Numbered from the stretch's first letter, positions 8,665 to 18,840 are shown. The stretch: 64,000 nt of DNA from Chloroflexota bacterium (GCA_014584575.1 JACTMP010000011.1:1-64000); one strand, 5' to 3'. Program-made: numbers and translations. The notes: generated from the sequence alone by a model not told the origin.

Positions 8665-11540
8665 GGGAGGGTCTCCAGGGGGAGGATGATCTGGTCGTTG
8701 GCGTGAGTACGGCCGTCGGCGTCGAACGCGGGCAGGCGCAGACCATTAGCCGGGTAATAAAGGCCAATCGCCAGATGGTAGGGGCCAGGTGGGGCGTCGG
8801 CGGGCAGGGCCAACGTGTGGCTGTCGGCGATGATTTGCCCTGTTGCCCATAGATGGGCGGGCAAGCCACCCGGCCATTGGTCAGATTGGGCCACCATCTG
8901 GCCGTTTTCATCCAGCAGGTGGACAAAGGTAGAGATGAGTCGGTCTGATCTTTGCGCCACCTGCCAGTAAAGCGTCAGGCTGATCGTTTCACCGGCAGTC
9001 AATGGCGCTGTTGGTAAATCCACACCCTTTAGCGCCATCTGCTCACCGAAACGGTCATTACGCAAAACGGGAACATCTGGCGGTAGGGTGAATTGTCTGT
9101 TGAGGGCAATCACCTCGACCGGCCCGGCCTGGTGTACATCGCCTAAGGGATCACCAGCGGCGGTCAACGGCCGTATCCACAACGTATACCAGCCACCGGG
9201 CATGTCGGCGGGAATGGGCACGGCTGTTTTTTCATGGATGATCTCGCCGGGCCGCCAGTTGCCCGTGTCAAAGCGGCTCAGCGGCTGGCGCACAACCAGA
9301 TCACCTACACTTACTTCCACCTGCAAACCTGGCGGCAGAGCCTCATCAGCGCGCCAGTACAAATCCAGCAGCAAATTATCCCCATTCACGACCGACGGTG
9401 GCGGGAAGTCTCGCCCCCCCAACAGGCGCAGGCTGCCCCAATCCTTCATCAGGGCAATGGGGCGGTCAAACTGCGCGGCGGAAACGGGTTCTGGCCGCAG
9501 ACTCGTTTGCACCAGGGCCACCGATTGATTCATGCCCACAAATACACCATCGCCCGTAAGCAGCGGCAACTGTGCCTGCGTGGCCGCATCAAACAGCGCT
9601 ACTTCCACCTGGTATGCCGCAGGCGGCAGACCGGGCGGCAGCGGCAGTCGGTAATGGACAACCGGCGTTTCGGCCGCGTGCCAATGTTCGGGATAAAAAT
9701 AGACATCGTTGAGCAGGGGTGTTTCCAGACCGGCCCACCACTGCCCGGTTTCATCCAGCAAACTCAGCTTAACGGTGTAACGGCCGTCCACCGGCTGCAC
9801 CAACTGCCATTTCAACTTCACGTTAACGGCCGTTGGTGCGACCTCCGCCTGTGTCGCCAGCAAGAATAGAACCTCGCCAAAACGAACAGGAGTGGGCAAC
9901 AGCGCGGGAGGGGTGGTCACGGCCGTTGGCGTCGCCCGATAGATCACGGCCCAATCCTGCCCATTCAGTTGGATGGTGTGGACGGGCACAGCGCCAGGGA
10001 CAGGCGGCTCTGGTTGTAGATTGCCGCTGTCCAGCGTGGTGATGAGATAGTCGGCCTGGGGTAGATTGTCCGGCGTCCAGGCCAGGGTGTGACCGGGGAA
10101 AAAGGGAGCCAGCGCGGGGGATGTGCCGGCAACGGCCGTGCTGCTGGCGGCGTCCGGCTGCGCCGCTAACCAGCGGGCGGCGGCGCTTGTGCCTTCGCCC
10201 CAATCCAGTTCCATGACTTGCCGGGCAACGGCCGTGCCGCCAAGCAGCGGATTGGCGGCTGTGAGTGGATAGGGCATGACCCACAACAGCCAGACCACCT
10301 GAAAACCTGCCAATGCCGAAATTACAGGCGACACCCGCTTTTGGAAGGCGGGCAAATACGTCCAGCCCAGAGCGGCAACGATGATCAGCGCGGGTACGGC
10401 GGGCAGCAAATAGCGGTCGTATTTTTGGGCAGCCTGGGTCACGGCCGTGATGAAAAGGATAGGCCAGACAATAAAAATCCAGGTGGGCAGCCGCAGCCAG
10501 GGGTCCCGTTCAGAGCGCCGCCAGAGGGCGCGGGTGATAAGAAAAATGGCAAGGATGAGGCCACACAATACGACCGGGCTGAGGCGAAAGGCGAGGGCGA
10601 GCGGGTAAAAAAGCGGGCCGGGGTCGAAGGTGATCTGGCCCAGAAAGGTGGACGGCCGCAATGCTTCCGCCGCATGTTCGCCAAATGTCCCCGTCAATTG
10701 TTGCACCACCGACAGCGGCGACCGCCACAATGCGGGGAACAGGGCAACCAGCAGCAGTAGGCAGGCTGCCAACCAGATCAAGCCCTGCCCCACCATCTGT
10801 TTGAACCGACTCGTTAAAGGATTTTCTCGACCCGTGAACATTGACAAAAAAATGAAGAGCGCCGCCAATGGGGGCAGCAGCAGCGCCGGGGTTTTGCTGA
10901 GGATGGCCAACGCCGCCAGCGCACCGGACAGCGCCGCCCAAAGATACGGCTTTTCTGACCGATTGAGAGCCAGCGCCAGCGATAACAATGACAGGGTGGT
11001 AAAGGTGGTCAGCAGGCCGTCTACATGCAATAGACCAGACAGCCCCACCAGGAAGGGGTCAAAGGCGAGCAAGAGGGCGATGAGCAGGGCAGGGGTACGG
11101 CCGTACAGCCGCCACGCCAGCCCAAAAGCGACCACCACCCCCAGACTGTTCACCAGCGCCACCAGCAGCCGCGCCCCGGTTAAAAATGTGTAAAGCCGGG
11201 GCAGCATGGCCGTATTTTCCGGAGCATACCAGGCCAGGTGGGTAATCCAGTGGTAAGTGGACAGGCCAGACGGCCGTAGCGCCAATTGCCCACTCACCGC
11301 CAGCGCCCCCAACCAGGTCGTCGTCACCCCCGGATGCCCGGCGGTGAGCGTGTCCGCCCATTGCCCGGCCAACAGCGCCTGCCGGAACTGCACCGAGCGA
11401 AAGACCCAGACCAGCTCATCCGGCGTCACGTACCGGTCAATGGCCGCCAGCCGGGGCAAAAACGCCGCCAAAAAAAGCACACTCCCCCACAGGAAAGCGT
11501 GTATGGCCGGGTGAAAATTGAACCGGTGACGGCGTGACAT
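8661..11540 (-). CDS. GT39-like membrane glycosyltransferase with three extracellular beta-sandwich modules
   Basis: The start at 11540 (MSRRHRFNFHP) is preferred to the in-frame start at 11579 because it directly precedes the first helix, although no strong ribosome site is visible. About 959 residues. After the first helix comes RYVTPDELVWVFRS (acidic GT-C motif) and AGHPGVTTTWLG, typical of mannosyl/arabinosyl-type GT39 proteins. Helices run to about residue 435. The remaining half is extracytoplasmic with three related beta-sandwiches (LKWQLVQP..., LDLYWRAD..., LTLYWQVA...FVHLLDENG...AIGLYYP). The stop overlaps the start of the next transferase, so the two probably form one transcription unit. 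Probable role: envelope or exported-protein glycosylation; substrate not predictable. Confidence 0.75.
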   Translation of the reverse strand: MSRRHRFNFHPAIHAFLWGSVLFLAAFLPRLAAIDRYVTPDELVWVFRSVQFRQALLAGQWADTLTAGHPGVTTTWLGALAVSGQLALRPSGLSTYHWITHLAWYAPENTAMLPRLYTFLTGARLLVALVNSLGVVVAFGLAWRLYGRTPALLIALLLAFDPFLVGLSGLLHVDGLLTTFTTLSLLSLALALNRSEKPYLWAALSGALAALAILSKTPALLLPPLAALFIFLSMFTGRENPLTSRFKQMVGQGLIWLAACLLLLVALFPALWRSPLSVVQQLTGTFGEHAAEALRPSTFLGQITFDPGPLFYPLALAFRLSPVVLCGLILAIFLITRALWRRSERDPWLRLPTWIFIVWPILFITAVTQAAQKYDRYLLPAVPALIIVAALGWTYLPAFQKRVSPVISALAGFQVVWLLWVMPYPLTAANPLLGGTAVARQVMELDWGEGTSAAARWLAAQPDAASSTAVAGTSPALAPFFPGHTLAWTPDNLPQADYLITTLDSGNLQPEPPVPGAVPVHTIQLNGQDWAVIYRATPTAVTTPPALLPTPVRFGEVLFLLATQAEVAPTAVNVKLKWQLVQPVDGRYTVKLSLLDETGQWWAGLETPLLNDVYFYPEHWHAAETPVVHYRLPLPPGLPPAAYQVEVALFDAATQAQLPLLTGDGVFVGMNQSVALVQTSLRPEPVSAAQFDRPIALMKDWGSLRLLGGRDFPPPSVVNGDNLLLDLYWRADEALPPGLQVEVSVGDLVVRQPLSRFDTGNWRPGEIIHEKTAVPIPADMPGGWYTLWIRPLTAAGDPLGDVHQAGPVEVIALNRQFTLPPDVPVLRNDRFGEQMALKGVDLPTAPLTAGETISLTLYWQVAQRSDRLISTFVHLLDENGQMVAQSDQWPGGLPAHLWATGQIIADSHTLALPADAPPGPYHLAIGLYYPANGLRLPAFDADGRTHANDQIILPLETLP

Positions 11541-11615
11541 GAAGGCCAATAATAACCTATCGCCACAGGGCACGCACACGGCCGTATGAACTTCATTAGC
11601 GGGCCAATTGTGTTA

Positions 11616-11643
11616 TTGCCAACATGCCTGAACCCAGTATAAT
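11616..11643 (+). promoter_or_regulatory. Sigma-70-type promoter of rpsA
   Basis: TTGCCA (11616-11621), a 16-bp spacer and TATAAT (11638-11643), about 18 bp upstream of the S1 gene. The expected transcription start near 11650 gives a very short leader. Confidence 0.65.
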
Positions 11644-11660
11644 CGAGGTTAAAGTGCAAT

Positions 11661-12839
11661 GTGATAAAGGATGGGAAGAATAACTTGGTTAATGAATTAA
11701 CCTACTCAGATAGTGAAGAAAGCCACCCCATGGATTTTCTATTGGGTGAGGACTTTAACCTGCCTGCCGCAGGCGAAACCCGGAAAGGTTGGGTGGTGGC
11801 GCACCGAAACAACGAGATATTGGTGGACATTGGCGCCAAGTCGGAAGGCATTATCCCCATGGCTGAGGTGCAGACGCTGACGCCAGAGGCTCGCACCCAA
11901 TTGGCGATAGGCAATGAAGTGCCCGTCTACGTTGTTTCGTTGGAGGATGAACAAGGCAACCTGATCGTCTCTTTTATCAAGGCCGTAGAGTACCAGGACT
12001 GGTCACACATGGAACATTGCCTGCGCGCCAAAGAGGCCGCCGAAGGGCGCATTGCCGGGCATAACAAGGGTGGGCTGCTGGTGCAGATTGGGCAGTTGCG
12101 CGGATTTGTGCCCAAGTCCCAATTTAGCCGGGAACGGCAGCAGGCCACGCAGCAAAGTCAAGCCGCTTTGCAGAAATCGGTGGGGCAGCTCATTTTGGTG
12201 AAAGTGGTGGAAGTGGATGCGGAACGCAACCGCCTCATTCTTTCGGAAAAAGACGCCGCCACCGAAATCCGCCAGGGCAAACGGACCAAATTATTATCGG
12301 AAATTAAAGAGGGGGATGTATTCGACGGCCGTGTCATCAACCTGGCAAACTTTGGCGCTTTTGTGGATATTGGCGGGCTGGAAGGGCTGATCCATCTGTC
12401 CGAAATCAGTTGGAAGCGCATCAATAACCCCAACGAAGTGTTGAAAACAGGCCAGGAAGTCAAAGTCCAGGTGCTGTCCATTGACCAGGACAAAGAGCGG
12501 TTAGCGTTGAGCCTGAAACGTTTGCAGCCAGACCCCTGGACGACCATTGACGAGCACTACCAGGTGGGGCAGCTTTTTGACGCCACCCTCACCAAATTGG
12601 CCCCCTACGGCGCTTTTGCCCGGCTGCATGATGATTACCAACTGGAAGGGCTGATTCATATTTCGGAAATTTCGGAAACACATGTCACCCATCCGCGTGA
12701 CATTGTGAAAGTTGGTCAGGTAGTATCGGTTCGTATTATTCGTATTGACCAGGAGCAGCGACAGCTTGGATTGAGCATCAGGCAGGTCGCTTCTCCCAAA
12801 TTCGTCGAGTCTGACCTGGCATTACTCAGTGAACAGTAA
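11661..12839 (+). CDS. rpsA: 30S ribosomal protein S1, four S1 domains
   Basis: A 392-residue protein with four S1 RNA-binding (OB-fold) domains at about 38-105, 122-190, 208-278 and 294-365; the clearest are GRVINLANFGAFVDIG with GLIHLSEIS, and ATLTKLAPYGAFARL with GLIHISEIS. Four domains are common in S1 proteins of Gram-positives and Chloroflexota, against six in E. coli. It recruits mRNA to the ribosome. GTG at 11661 is given as start; TTG at 11685 (after GGATGGGAAG) and ATG at 11730 are alternatives, the last preceding the first conserved segment. A good promoter lies just upstream. No in-frame insertion repeats are visible in this core gene. Confidence 0.9.
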   Translation: MIKDGKNNLVNELTYSDSEESHPMDFLLGEDFNLPAAGETRKGWVVAHRNNEILVDIGAKSEGIIPMAEVQTLTPEARTQLAIGNEVPVYVVSLEDEQGNLIVSFIKAVEYQDWSHMEHCLRAKEAAEGRIAGHNKGGLLVQIGQLRGFVPKSQFSRERQQATQQSQAALQKSVGQLILVKVVEVDAERNRLILSEKDAATEIRQGKRTKLLSEIKEGDVFDGRVINLANFGAFVDIGGLEGLIHLSEISWKRINNPNEVLKTGQEVKVQVLSIDQDKERLALSLKRLQPDPWTTIDEHYQVGQLFDATLTKLAPYGAFARLHDDYQLEGLIHISEISETHVTHPRDIVKVGQVVSVRIIRIDQEQRQLGLSIRQVASPKFVESDLALLSEQ

Positions 12840-12854
12840 TCGAGAGCCGCATTG

Positions 12855-12893
12855 AGCCGTTCACCGATTACCGATTACCGAGTTACCGGGAAA
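12855..12893. repeat. CCGATTA tandem repeat upstream of clpC
   Basis: ACCGATTACCGATTACCGAG units between rpsA and clpC. The same family recurs near 18778, 21175, 22740, 33045, 34940, 49010 and 52885. Confidence 0.8.
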
Positions 12894-12923
12894 GACCGGC
12901 GAGCCAAACCGAGGTAAACACCG

Positions 12924-15449
12924 GTGAACTCGAAAAACTGGGAACGATTTACACAACGCGCGCGCCGCGTGTTAAGTCTGGCGCAAGAAGAAGCGGAGCG
13001 GTTAAACCACAGCTACATCGGCAGTGAGCATGTGCTCATTGGCCTGCTGCGGGAAGAAGGGGGCGTCGCCGGGCGGGTTTTGCGCGAATTAGGACTGGAT
13101 GCAGCTCGCGTACAGGCTATGGTGGAGCGCCTCTCCGGGGGGCCGGGAACTCGCACACCGTTTACGAAAATTGAACTATCGCCCAGCACCAAACGGCTGC
13201 TGGAGTTGGCCGTGGAAGAAGCGCGGCGTATGGGCCAGCATTACATCAGCACCGAACATTTGTTGTTGGGGCTGGCACGCCAGAATGAAGGGCTGGCCAT
13301 TGATGTGTTGCGCAAATTTGGCATCAGCCCGGAACAAATTCGCCGCCAGACACGGCGGATGCTGAAAGAAAGCCCGGTGGCGGCGGCAGAAACGGCCGCA
13401 CCCGCCAAACGCGGCGGCGCACCGGCCAAGAAAGAGAAAAGCAAGACGCCGATGGTGGATCAGTTAGCCACCGACCTGACGGCGATGGCCGAGGAAAACA
13501 AGCTGGACCCGGTGATTGGGCGGCAAATGGAAATTGAGCGCGTCATCCAGATATTGGCGCGACGCACCAAAAATAATCCGGCACTGATTGGCGAACCGGG
13601 TGTAGGCAAGACGGCTATCATTGAAGGGCTGGCGCAGCGAATTGTTGACGGCCGTGTGCCCGATGTCCTGAACAACAAGCGTGTGCTGCAACTGGACGTG
13701 GGCAGTCTGGTGGCCGGCACCATGTACCGGGGCCAGTTTGAAGAACGCCTGAAGCGCGTCATCGAAGAACTCAAATCCAGCGACGCCATATTGTTCATTG
13801 ACGAAGTGCATATGCTGGTGGGCGCCGGCTCCGCCGGTAGCTCTGTAGACGCGGCCAACATCCTCAAACCGGCGCTGGCGCGGGGTGAACTGCAAACCAT
13901 TGGCGCGACGACGCTGGAAGAGTATCGCAAGTATATTGAAAGTGACGCTGCCCTGGAACGGCGTTTCCAACCTATTTACGTAGATGAGCCGACGCCGGAA
14001 GAGAGCGTCCAGATTTTGCAGGGGATCAAGGGGGCTTATGAACAGCACCACAATCTGTTCATCACCCAGGAAGCGATTGAAGCAGCGGTCAATCTCTCGA
14101 CCCGTTATGTTACCGACCGCTTCTTGCCAGACAAGGCGATTGACCTGATTGACGAGAGCGCCTCCCGTGTGCGCATGTACCGCGTGCCCCACGTGGCCGA
14201 CATCCGCGAAGCCTACGACGAACTGCGTGATATTCGGGATGAACGGGCGCAATCTATCGAAGACGGCCGTTACGAATATGCCGAAGATTTACGCGCCCGT
14301 GAAGAAGAGTTGCAGCGCCAGTTAGACGGTTTACGCGCCAGCAACGAGGGGGAATACTCCGTTAGCGTGACGGCCGAAGACATTGCCGAAGTGCTGGCCA
14401 TGTGGACGGGCATCCCCGTTTACCAGTTCACCCAGGAAGAATCCGAGCGGCTGCTGCACATGGAAGATGAATTGCGAAAGGCCATAGTGGGGCAGCAAGA
14501 AGCAATTGAGGCCATCTCCAAAGCGGTGCGCCGCGCCCGCGCCGGGCTGAAAGACCCCAACCGGCCCATTGGCTCGTTCATCTTCCTCGGCCCTACGGGT
14601 GTGGGCAAGACAGAATTGACCAAAGCGTTGGCGACCTTCCTGTTTGGCAGTGAAGATGCGCTGGTGCAGTTGGATATGTCCGAATTCATGGAACGGCACA
14701 ACGTGGCTCGACTGGTGGGTTCACCGCCGGGGTATGTGGGGTATGAAGATGCCGGGCAGTTGACGGAAGCGGTGCGGCGACGGCCGTACTCCATCGTCGT
14801 CTTTGATGAAATTGAAAAGGCGCACCCTGAGGCGTTTAACCTGCTGCTGCAAATCATGGAAGAAGGGCATTTGTCCGACGCCAAAGGGCAGAAAGTCAAT
14901 TTCCGCAACGCCATGATCATTATGACCTCCAATGTGGGCGCGGATACCATCAAACGCGGGCCGAATCTCGGCTTCTCTTTCCGCCGCGATGATGTGACCG
15001 AAGCGAACCAGCAATATGCAGAAATGCAAAAGACGCTGCTCGAACAACTCAAGAAACAGTTCCGGCCCGAATTCATCAACCGGGTGGACAGTATCGTCGT
15101 CTTCCGGCAGTTGAGCAAAGAGAACATCCGCCGCATTGTGGACATTATCCTCAATGAGGTGAATGACCGTCTGATTGACCACGAATTGACGATTGAAGCC
15201 ACCGACGCTGCCCGCGACTGGATGGCCGAACACGGCTATGATGCGGAATTTGGGGCACGGCCGTTGCGCCGTCTCATTCAGATGGAAGTGGAAGACCGCC
15301 TCTCGGATGCCGTTTTATCGGGGCGGTTCCATCATGGCGAAACGGTATATATAGACATTGAGGATGACGCTATTGTGCTGCGGCACAAAGAGGAGCAAGA
15401 GCCTTCACCCGAACCACAAATGGAAGCTATGCCCATGCCTATGATGTAG
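12924..15449 (+). CDS. clpC: ATP-dependent Clp protease ATP-binding subunit ClpC
   Basis: An 841-residue HSP100 protein, normal ClpC length. Domains in order: two Clp-N repeats (about 5-150), AAA+ domain 1 with Walker [10 protein letters not shown] (about 223-231) and Walker B ILFIDEVH, a UVR-like middle segment (about 445-480), AAA+ domain 2 with GPTGVGKTE (about 556-564) and [12 protein letters not shown], and the D2-small domain to about 820. It unfolds substrates for ClpP; no clpP is in the window. GTG start with GAGGT 8 bp upstream. The tail is acidic and ends [10 protein letters not shown] terminator follows at 15509-15537. Confidence 0.96.
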   Translation: MNSKNWERFTQRARRVLSLAQEEAERLNHSYIGSEHVLIGLLREEGGVAGRVLRELGLDAARVQAMVERLSGGPGTRTPFTKIELSPSTKRLLELAVEEARRMGQHYISTEHLLLGLARQNEGLAIDVLRKFGISPEQIRRQTRRMLKESPVAAAETAAPAKRGGAPAKKEKSKTPMVDQLATDLTAMAEENKLDPVIGRQMEIERVIQILARRTKNNPALIGEPGVGKTAIIEGLAQRIVDGRVPDVLNNKRVLQLDVGSLVAGTMYRGQFEERLKRVIEELKSSDAILFIDEVHMLVGAGSAGSSVDAANILKPALARGELQTIGATTLEEYRKYIESDAALERRFQPIYVDEPTPEESVQILQGIKGAYEQHHNLFITQEAIEAAVNLSTRYVTDRFLPDKAIDLIDESASRVRMYRVPHVADIREAYDELRDIRDERAQSIEDGRYEYAEDLRAREEELQRQLDGLRASNEGEYSVSVTAEDIAEVLAMWTGIPVYQFTQEESERLLHMEDELRKAIVGQQEAIEAISKAVRRARAGLKDPNRPIGSFIFLGPTGVGKTELTKALATFLFGSEDALVQLDMSEFMERHNVARLVGSPPGYVGYEDAGQLTEAVRRRPYSIVVFDEIEKAHPEAFNLLLQIMEEGHLSDAKGQKVNFRNAMIIMTSNVGADTIKRGPNLGFSFRRDDVTEANQQYAEMQKTLLEQLKKQFRPEFINRVDSIVVFRQLSKENIRRIVDIILNEVNDRLIDHELTIEATDAARDWMAEHGYDAEFGARPLRRLIQMEVEDRLSDAVLSGRFHHGETVYIDIEDDAIVLRHKEEQEPSPEPQMEAMPMPMM

Positions 15450-15463
15450 GCCAATTTGAAGTC

Positions 15464-15497
15464 AAGTGTCAGGCACTTCAAAGAGTGCCTGGCACTT
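15464..15497. repeat. Inverted repeat just after clpC
   Basis: AAGTGTCAGGCACT and AGTGCCTGGCACTT form 14-bp arms with one mismatch and a 6-nt loop, starting 15 bp after the clpC stop. No T-run follows, so it is not itself a classical terminator; it could stabilise the mRNA 3' end. Confidence 0.6.
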
Positions 15498-15508
15498 GCG
15501 GGAAAATA

Positions 15509-15537
15509 AAAAGCCCACAGCAAACTGTGGGCTTTTA
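15509..15537. terminator. Bidirectional intrinsic terminator between clpC and LysM gene
   Basis: GCCCACAG (15513-15520), loop CAAA, CTGTGGGC (15525-15532), then TTTTATT on the plus strand and AAAAATAAAA on the other side. It can serve both convergent genes. Confidence 0.9.
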
Positions 15538-15556
15538 TTGTTGGTCTCAAACCACA

Positions 15557-15934
15557 TCATTCACAAGGGGGGATATACAACACCTGACCCACCTTGATCA
15601 GATTGTAGTTGGAAATACGATTGGCTTTGGCAATGGCGTCAACCGTGACGCCATACTGTTTGGCCAATATACCCAACGTCTCGCCCGGCTGAACAATATG
15701 CACCGACCGGGTTCCGCCAGTAACATACACACTACCGCCGAAACCTACGGCAATGGGCGTATACGTCGCTGGCAGCGTCGGTGTCGGTGTGGCTGTGTTC
15801 GTCGGCGTCGGCGGGATCACTTCACCCACTTGCTCCGGGTCAGTAGTCTGGGCGCCACCGCCAAGCTGCCCACAGGCAGCCATCAACAATGCCATCACCA
15901 ACAGGGAAATTACAACGATTGCAGGTTTTCGCAT
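15557..15934 (-). CDS. LysM-domain lipoprotein
   Basis: The start at 15934 (MRKPAIVV) has GAGGAGGT 5 bp upstream and opens a lipoprotein signal with lipobox LMAAC (Cys at about residue 21). A Thr/Pro-rich linker (PPTPTNTATPTPTLP) leads to one C-terminal LysM domain (about 77-122: HIVQPGETLGILAKQYGV ... NLIKVGQVLYIP), which binds N-acetylglucosamine polymers such as peptidoglycan. 125 residues, no catalytic domain. Convergent with clpC, with its own promoter at 15997-16025. Likely a cell-wall-tethered accessory lipoprotein. Confidence 0.85.
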   Translation of the reverse strand: MRKPAIVVISLLVMALLMAACGQLGGGAQTTDPEQVGEVIPPTPTNTATPTPTLPATYTPIAVGFGGSVYVTGGTRSVHIVQPGETLGILAKQYGVTVDAIAKANRISNYNLIKVGQVLYIPPCE

Positions 15935-15996
15935 GATACCTCCTCTATTTGTTCTTACACACCCCATCTCTGCAATTCAACATAAGGTTCCAGGCC

Positions 15997-16025
15997 ATTA
16001 TAACAGAGCATTCCCTATTTTTGAA
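15997..16025 (-). promoter_or_regulatory. Sigma-70-type promoter of LysM lipoprotein gene
   Basis: On the minus strand TTCAAA (16025-16020), 17-bp spacer and TATAAT (16002-15997), about 63 bp upstream of the start codon. Confidence 0.6.
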
Positions 16026-16054
16026 GCATGGCAAATGGGTTATCGGTCATATTA

Positions 16055-16120
16055 AAAAAGAGATTGGAGATTGGGTATGGGAGCGTAGAGATTGAGCAAA
16101 CTCCAATCTCCCATACCCAT
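16055..16120. repeat. GAGATTGG heptads as an inverted pair
   Basis: AGAGATTGGAGATTGGGTATGGGAG is followed by CTCCAATCTCCCATACCCA, so the block can fold into a hairpin. It lies in front of the kinase-caspase gene. Confidence 0.8.
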
Positions 16121-16208
16121 TACTTCTGTACTGTTTGCCTGCCGCTCCGTGAATAAGCCGCTAATTTTACATTGTTACCCCTCGGTCGCTTCCTATACTT
16201 TGACGGTG

Positions 16209-18773
16209 ATGGTACCTGAAACGATCGGCCGTTATCGAATTCAAGCAGAACTCGGTCGTGGCGGGATGTCAACGGTTTATCTCGCTCATGATCCCCATTT
16301 TGAGCGGGAAGTGGCTGTGAAATTGCTGCCGGTGGAGTTGTCTCATCACCCCACCTTTCGCAAGCGATTTGAACGGGAAGCCAAAGTTGTCGCCGCACTC
16401 GCCGACCCTGCAATTGTCCCTGTCTATGATTTTGGCGAAGAAAAGGGGCAGCCTTACCTGGTTATGCGCTTTATGACCGGGGGGTCTCTGGCTGAGCGGC
16501 TGCATCAGGGGCCAATGAGCCTGGCAGATGCGGCTTTCATCATGGGGCGATTGGCGCCCGCACTGGATGAAGTCCACGCCCACAAAGTTGTCCACCGCGA
16601 CCTGAAACCCAGCAATATCCTGTTTGACCAGCGCGGTGAGCCGTATATCTCCGATTTTGGCACGGTGAAGATGAGCAAGGCAACCACCCAACTGACCGAC
16701 ACGGGCGGCGCGGTGGGCACACCGGCCTATATGAGTCCAGAGCAAATTCAGGGGGAGGTGGAGCTAGACGGCCGTTCCGATATCTACACGCTGGGCATCA
16801 TGCTCTATGAAATGCTCTCCGGCAAACATCCCTACCAGTCCAACACCCCCATTGCCGTGGCCGTCAAACATATGTTTGAACCTACGCCACGCATCTTAGA
16901 CAGTCGCCCAGACCTGCCCCCGGAAATTCAAACCATCATCAATAAAGCCATGGCCAAACAGCCGGAAGATCGCTACGAAACGGCCGTAGCCTTTGCCCAG
17001 GCCATTTGCGCTCTGACGCCCGAAGTGGAATTGCCAACGACGGCCGTGGTGGTGGAACCACCCCAATCACAGGCCGGGCGGCGATTGGCGCTGATCATCA
17101 GTAACAGCGAGTATCAGGACCGCACCCTGGCCGGCCTCACCCGCCCCACCGCCAATGTTCACCGGCTGGTAGATGTCCTGCGAGACTCGCGTGTGGGCCG
17201 CTTTGACCAGGTCGCCACACTGGTGGACGAACCTGCCGACGCCATCCGGCGCGCCGTCGCTCACTTCTTTGCCGATGGCGGCAAGGAGGATTTGCTGCTG
17301 CTCTATTTCATGGGTCATGCAGTGGTGGGCGCGGAAGACAGACTCTACCTGGCTGCGCCGGATACGGAACACAACCTGCTGCGGGCGACAGCCATCCCGG
17401 CCACCTTCCTGGCCGAGGTGATGGATGACAGCCCGGCCTGGCAGCAGGTGTTGGTTTTCGACTGCACCTTTAGCAACGCCAGCAGTCGGGACAGTCAGGA
17501 GCTAATCGGCCGGGTGGCGACAACGGACGATGCCTTTAACCGCAACGGGCACGAACGGGTCATTCTGTCGGCGGCGGATCGGGTGCAGTATGAATGGCGG
17601 CAAAATACGGTAACGGGATCGGCCATGCCTTCACTTTTCACCCACTTTTTTATTGAAGGGCTGAAAACGGGCGCAGCCGACCAGGATCGCAACGGCCGTG
17701 TCACCATTGACGACGTATTCGCCTACATTCACGAGCAGATGCAGCGGAAAACGACGCAAAATGGGGTACGGCCGTATAAATGGGCCTCCTTTGCCTACCA
17801 AAATGCCAGCCGCATTGTGCTGGCCCAAAATCCCCAAACACCGCCACCCACACCGCTGCTGCCGCTGCGGGCTACCCCCATAACACCAACTCAACTACCA
17901 ACCCGTCATAAAAAGCCCGCTTTCCTACTCATGGCTTTGACGATCATCATTATTATCTTTTTTGGCGGTTGGATGTGGCAACAACAACTGGCCCCACCGC
18001 CTGCCAGCGCCGCCCAACTCCCCGCGTCCCCCACGGCCACAGCTACCAACACCACCACTGCCTCGCCAACGGTTACCCAGCAGCCGACACAAACGGCAAC
18101 GGCCGTGCCCACGCGCACCCCTTCCCCTACACCCACCGCCACAACCACCCCCTCCCCTGCCCCAACTTCCTCCCAAACCATCACGGCCAACCTGGCCACA
18201 GCCCAGGTCGCTTCCAGCCTGTTCACCCAGCCAGACACGGCCGCGTCGGAGATCACCTATATCGGCATTGGCGAGGCTGTATCCGTGTTGGGGCGTTCGG
18301 AAAATGGCGAATGGCTCTATGTGGAAACCGGCGAGGGTGTGCAAGGGTTTGTCCATGAGCCGCGTCTGGAGTGGGCTGGACAAATTGACAACCTGCCGGT
18401 AAGGGACACGGCCGTGATGATCCTTCCTTTCACCCCCACTCCCTCCTCCCCTACCCCCATTACCCCTACGCCCGCCACCTGCCCAAGTGGAAGCTGCCCC
18501 TTATTGAGCCTCGATATTTACCCCGTGAACAGCCCACGCTGCGAGAGCAACATTTTTTATCGCACCATTTTTATGCTTGGTCATGGCGGCGACGGCCGTT
18601 ATACCTATTATTGGAATGGGCAAAAGTTGGCCGGGCCTCTGGCCAAAGAGGGGTTTGGTTTTGAGATCAGCAGCCTGGACGGATCGGCCGTCATTGGTGT
18701 GGGCAAGGTCATCTCCGACGATGGGCAAAGCGTAGAAAAAGAGCTTTTTGTGTCAGACTTCGGCTGCCAGTAG
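16209..18773 (+). CDS. Transmembrane Ser/Thr kinase fused to a caspase-like (C14) domain and SH3b
   Basis: ATG at 16209 (MVPETIGRYRI) is chosen over the in-frame start at 16092 because kinase homology begins at residue 7; 854 residues. Order: Hanks-type kinase (about 8-275) with GRGGMSTVY, AVKLL (K38), HRDLKPSN and DFG; caspase-like peptidase (about 293-530) with the dyad in YFMGHAV (H370) and VFDCTFS (C419); a stretch DQDRNGRVTIDD (about 490) resembling a calcium-binding loop; one transmembrane helix (about 571-591); Thr/Pro linker; bacterial SH3 (about 660-722); and a C-terminal domain with four cysteines. Kinase and protease would be cytoplasmic, SH3 outside, so wall sensing may control an intracellular protease. 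Substrates unknown. Confidence 0.85.
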   Translation: MVPETIGRYRIQAELGRGGMSTVYLAHDPHFEREVAVKLLPVELSHHPTFRKRFEREAKVVAALADPAIVPVYDFGEEKGQPYLVMRFMTGGSLAERLHQGPMSLADAAFIMGRLAPALDEVHAHKVVHRDLKPSNILFDQRGEPYISDFGTVKMSKATTQLTDTGGAVGTPAYMSPEQIQGEVELDGRSDIYTLGIMLYEMLSGKHPYQSNTPIAVAVKHMFEPTPRILDSRPDLPPEIQTIINKAMAKQPEDRYETAVAFAQAICALTPEVELPTTAVVVEPPQSQAGRRLALIISNSEYQDRTLAGLTRPTANVHRLVDVLRDSRVGRFDQVATLVDEPADAIRRAVAHFFADGGKEDLLLLYFMGHAVVGAEDRLYLAAPDTEHNLLRATAIPATFLAEVMDDSPAWQQVLVFDCTFSNASSRDSQELIGRVATTDDAFNRNGHERVILSAADRVQYEWRQNTVTGSAMPSLFTHFFIEGLKTGAADQDRNGRVTIDDVFAYIHEQMQRKTTQNGVRPYKWASFAYQNASRIVLAQNPQTPPPTPLLPLRATPITPTQLPTRHKKPAFLLMALTIIIIIFFGGWMWQQQLAPPPASAAQLPASPTATATNTTTASPTVTQQPTQTATAVPTRTPSPTPTATTTPSPAPTSSQTITANLATAQVASSLFTQPDTAASEITYIGIGEAVSVLGRSENGEWLYVETGEGVQGFVHEPRLEWAGQIDNLPVRDTAVMILPFTPTPSSPTPITPTPATCPSGSCPLLSLDIYPVNSPRCESNIFYRTIFMLGHGGDGRYTYYWNGQKLAGPLAKEGFGFEISSLDGSAVIGVGKVISDDGQSVEKELFVSDFGCQ

Positions 18774-18840
18774 AATTCGGTTATCGGTAATCGGTGAGTC
18801 GGTAATCGGACTTCGGATTTCGGGCTTCGGACTTCAAACT
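18774..18840. repeat. GGTAATC and GGACTTC repeats before lysA
   Basis: CGGTTATCGGTAATCGGTGAG units, then GGACTTCGGATTTCGGGC units, filling the whole gap between the kinase gene and lysA. Confidence 0.8.

Noticed and set aside
14420..15202. Long minus-strand frame inside clpC
   Set aside because: Shadow of a GC-rich, conserved gene; no start signal and low-complexity Ser/Arg composition.
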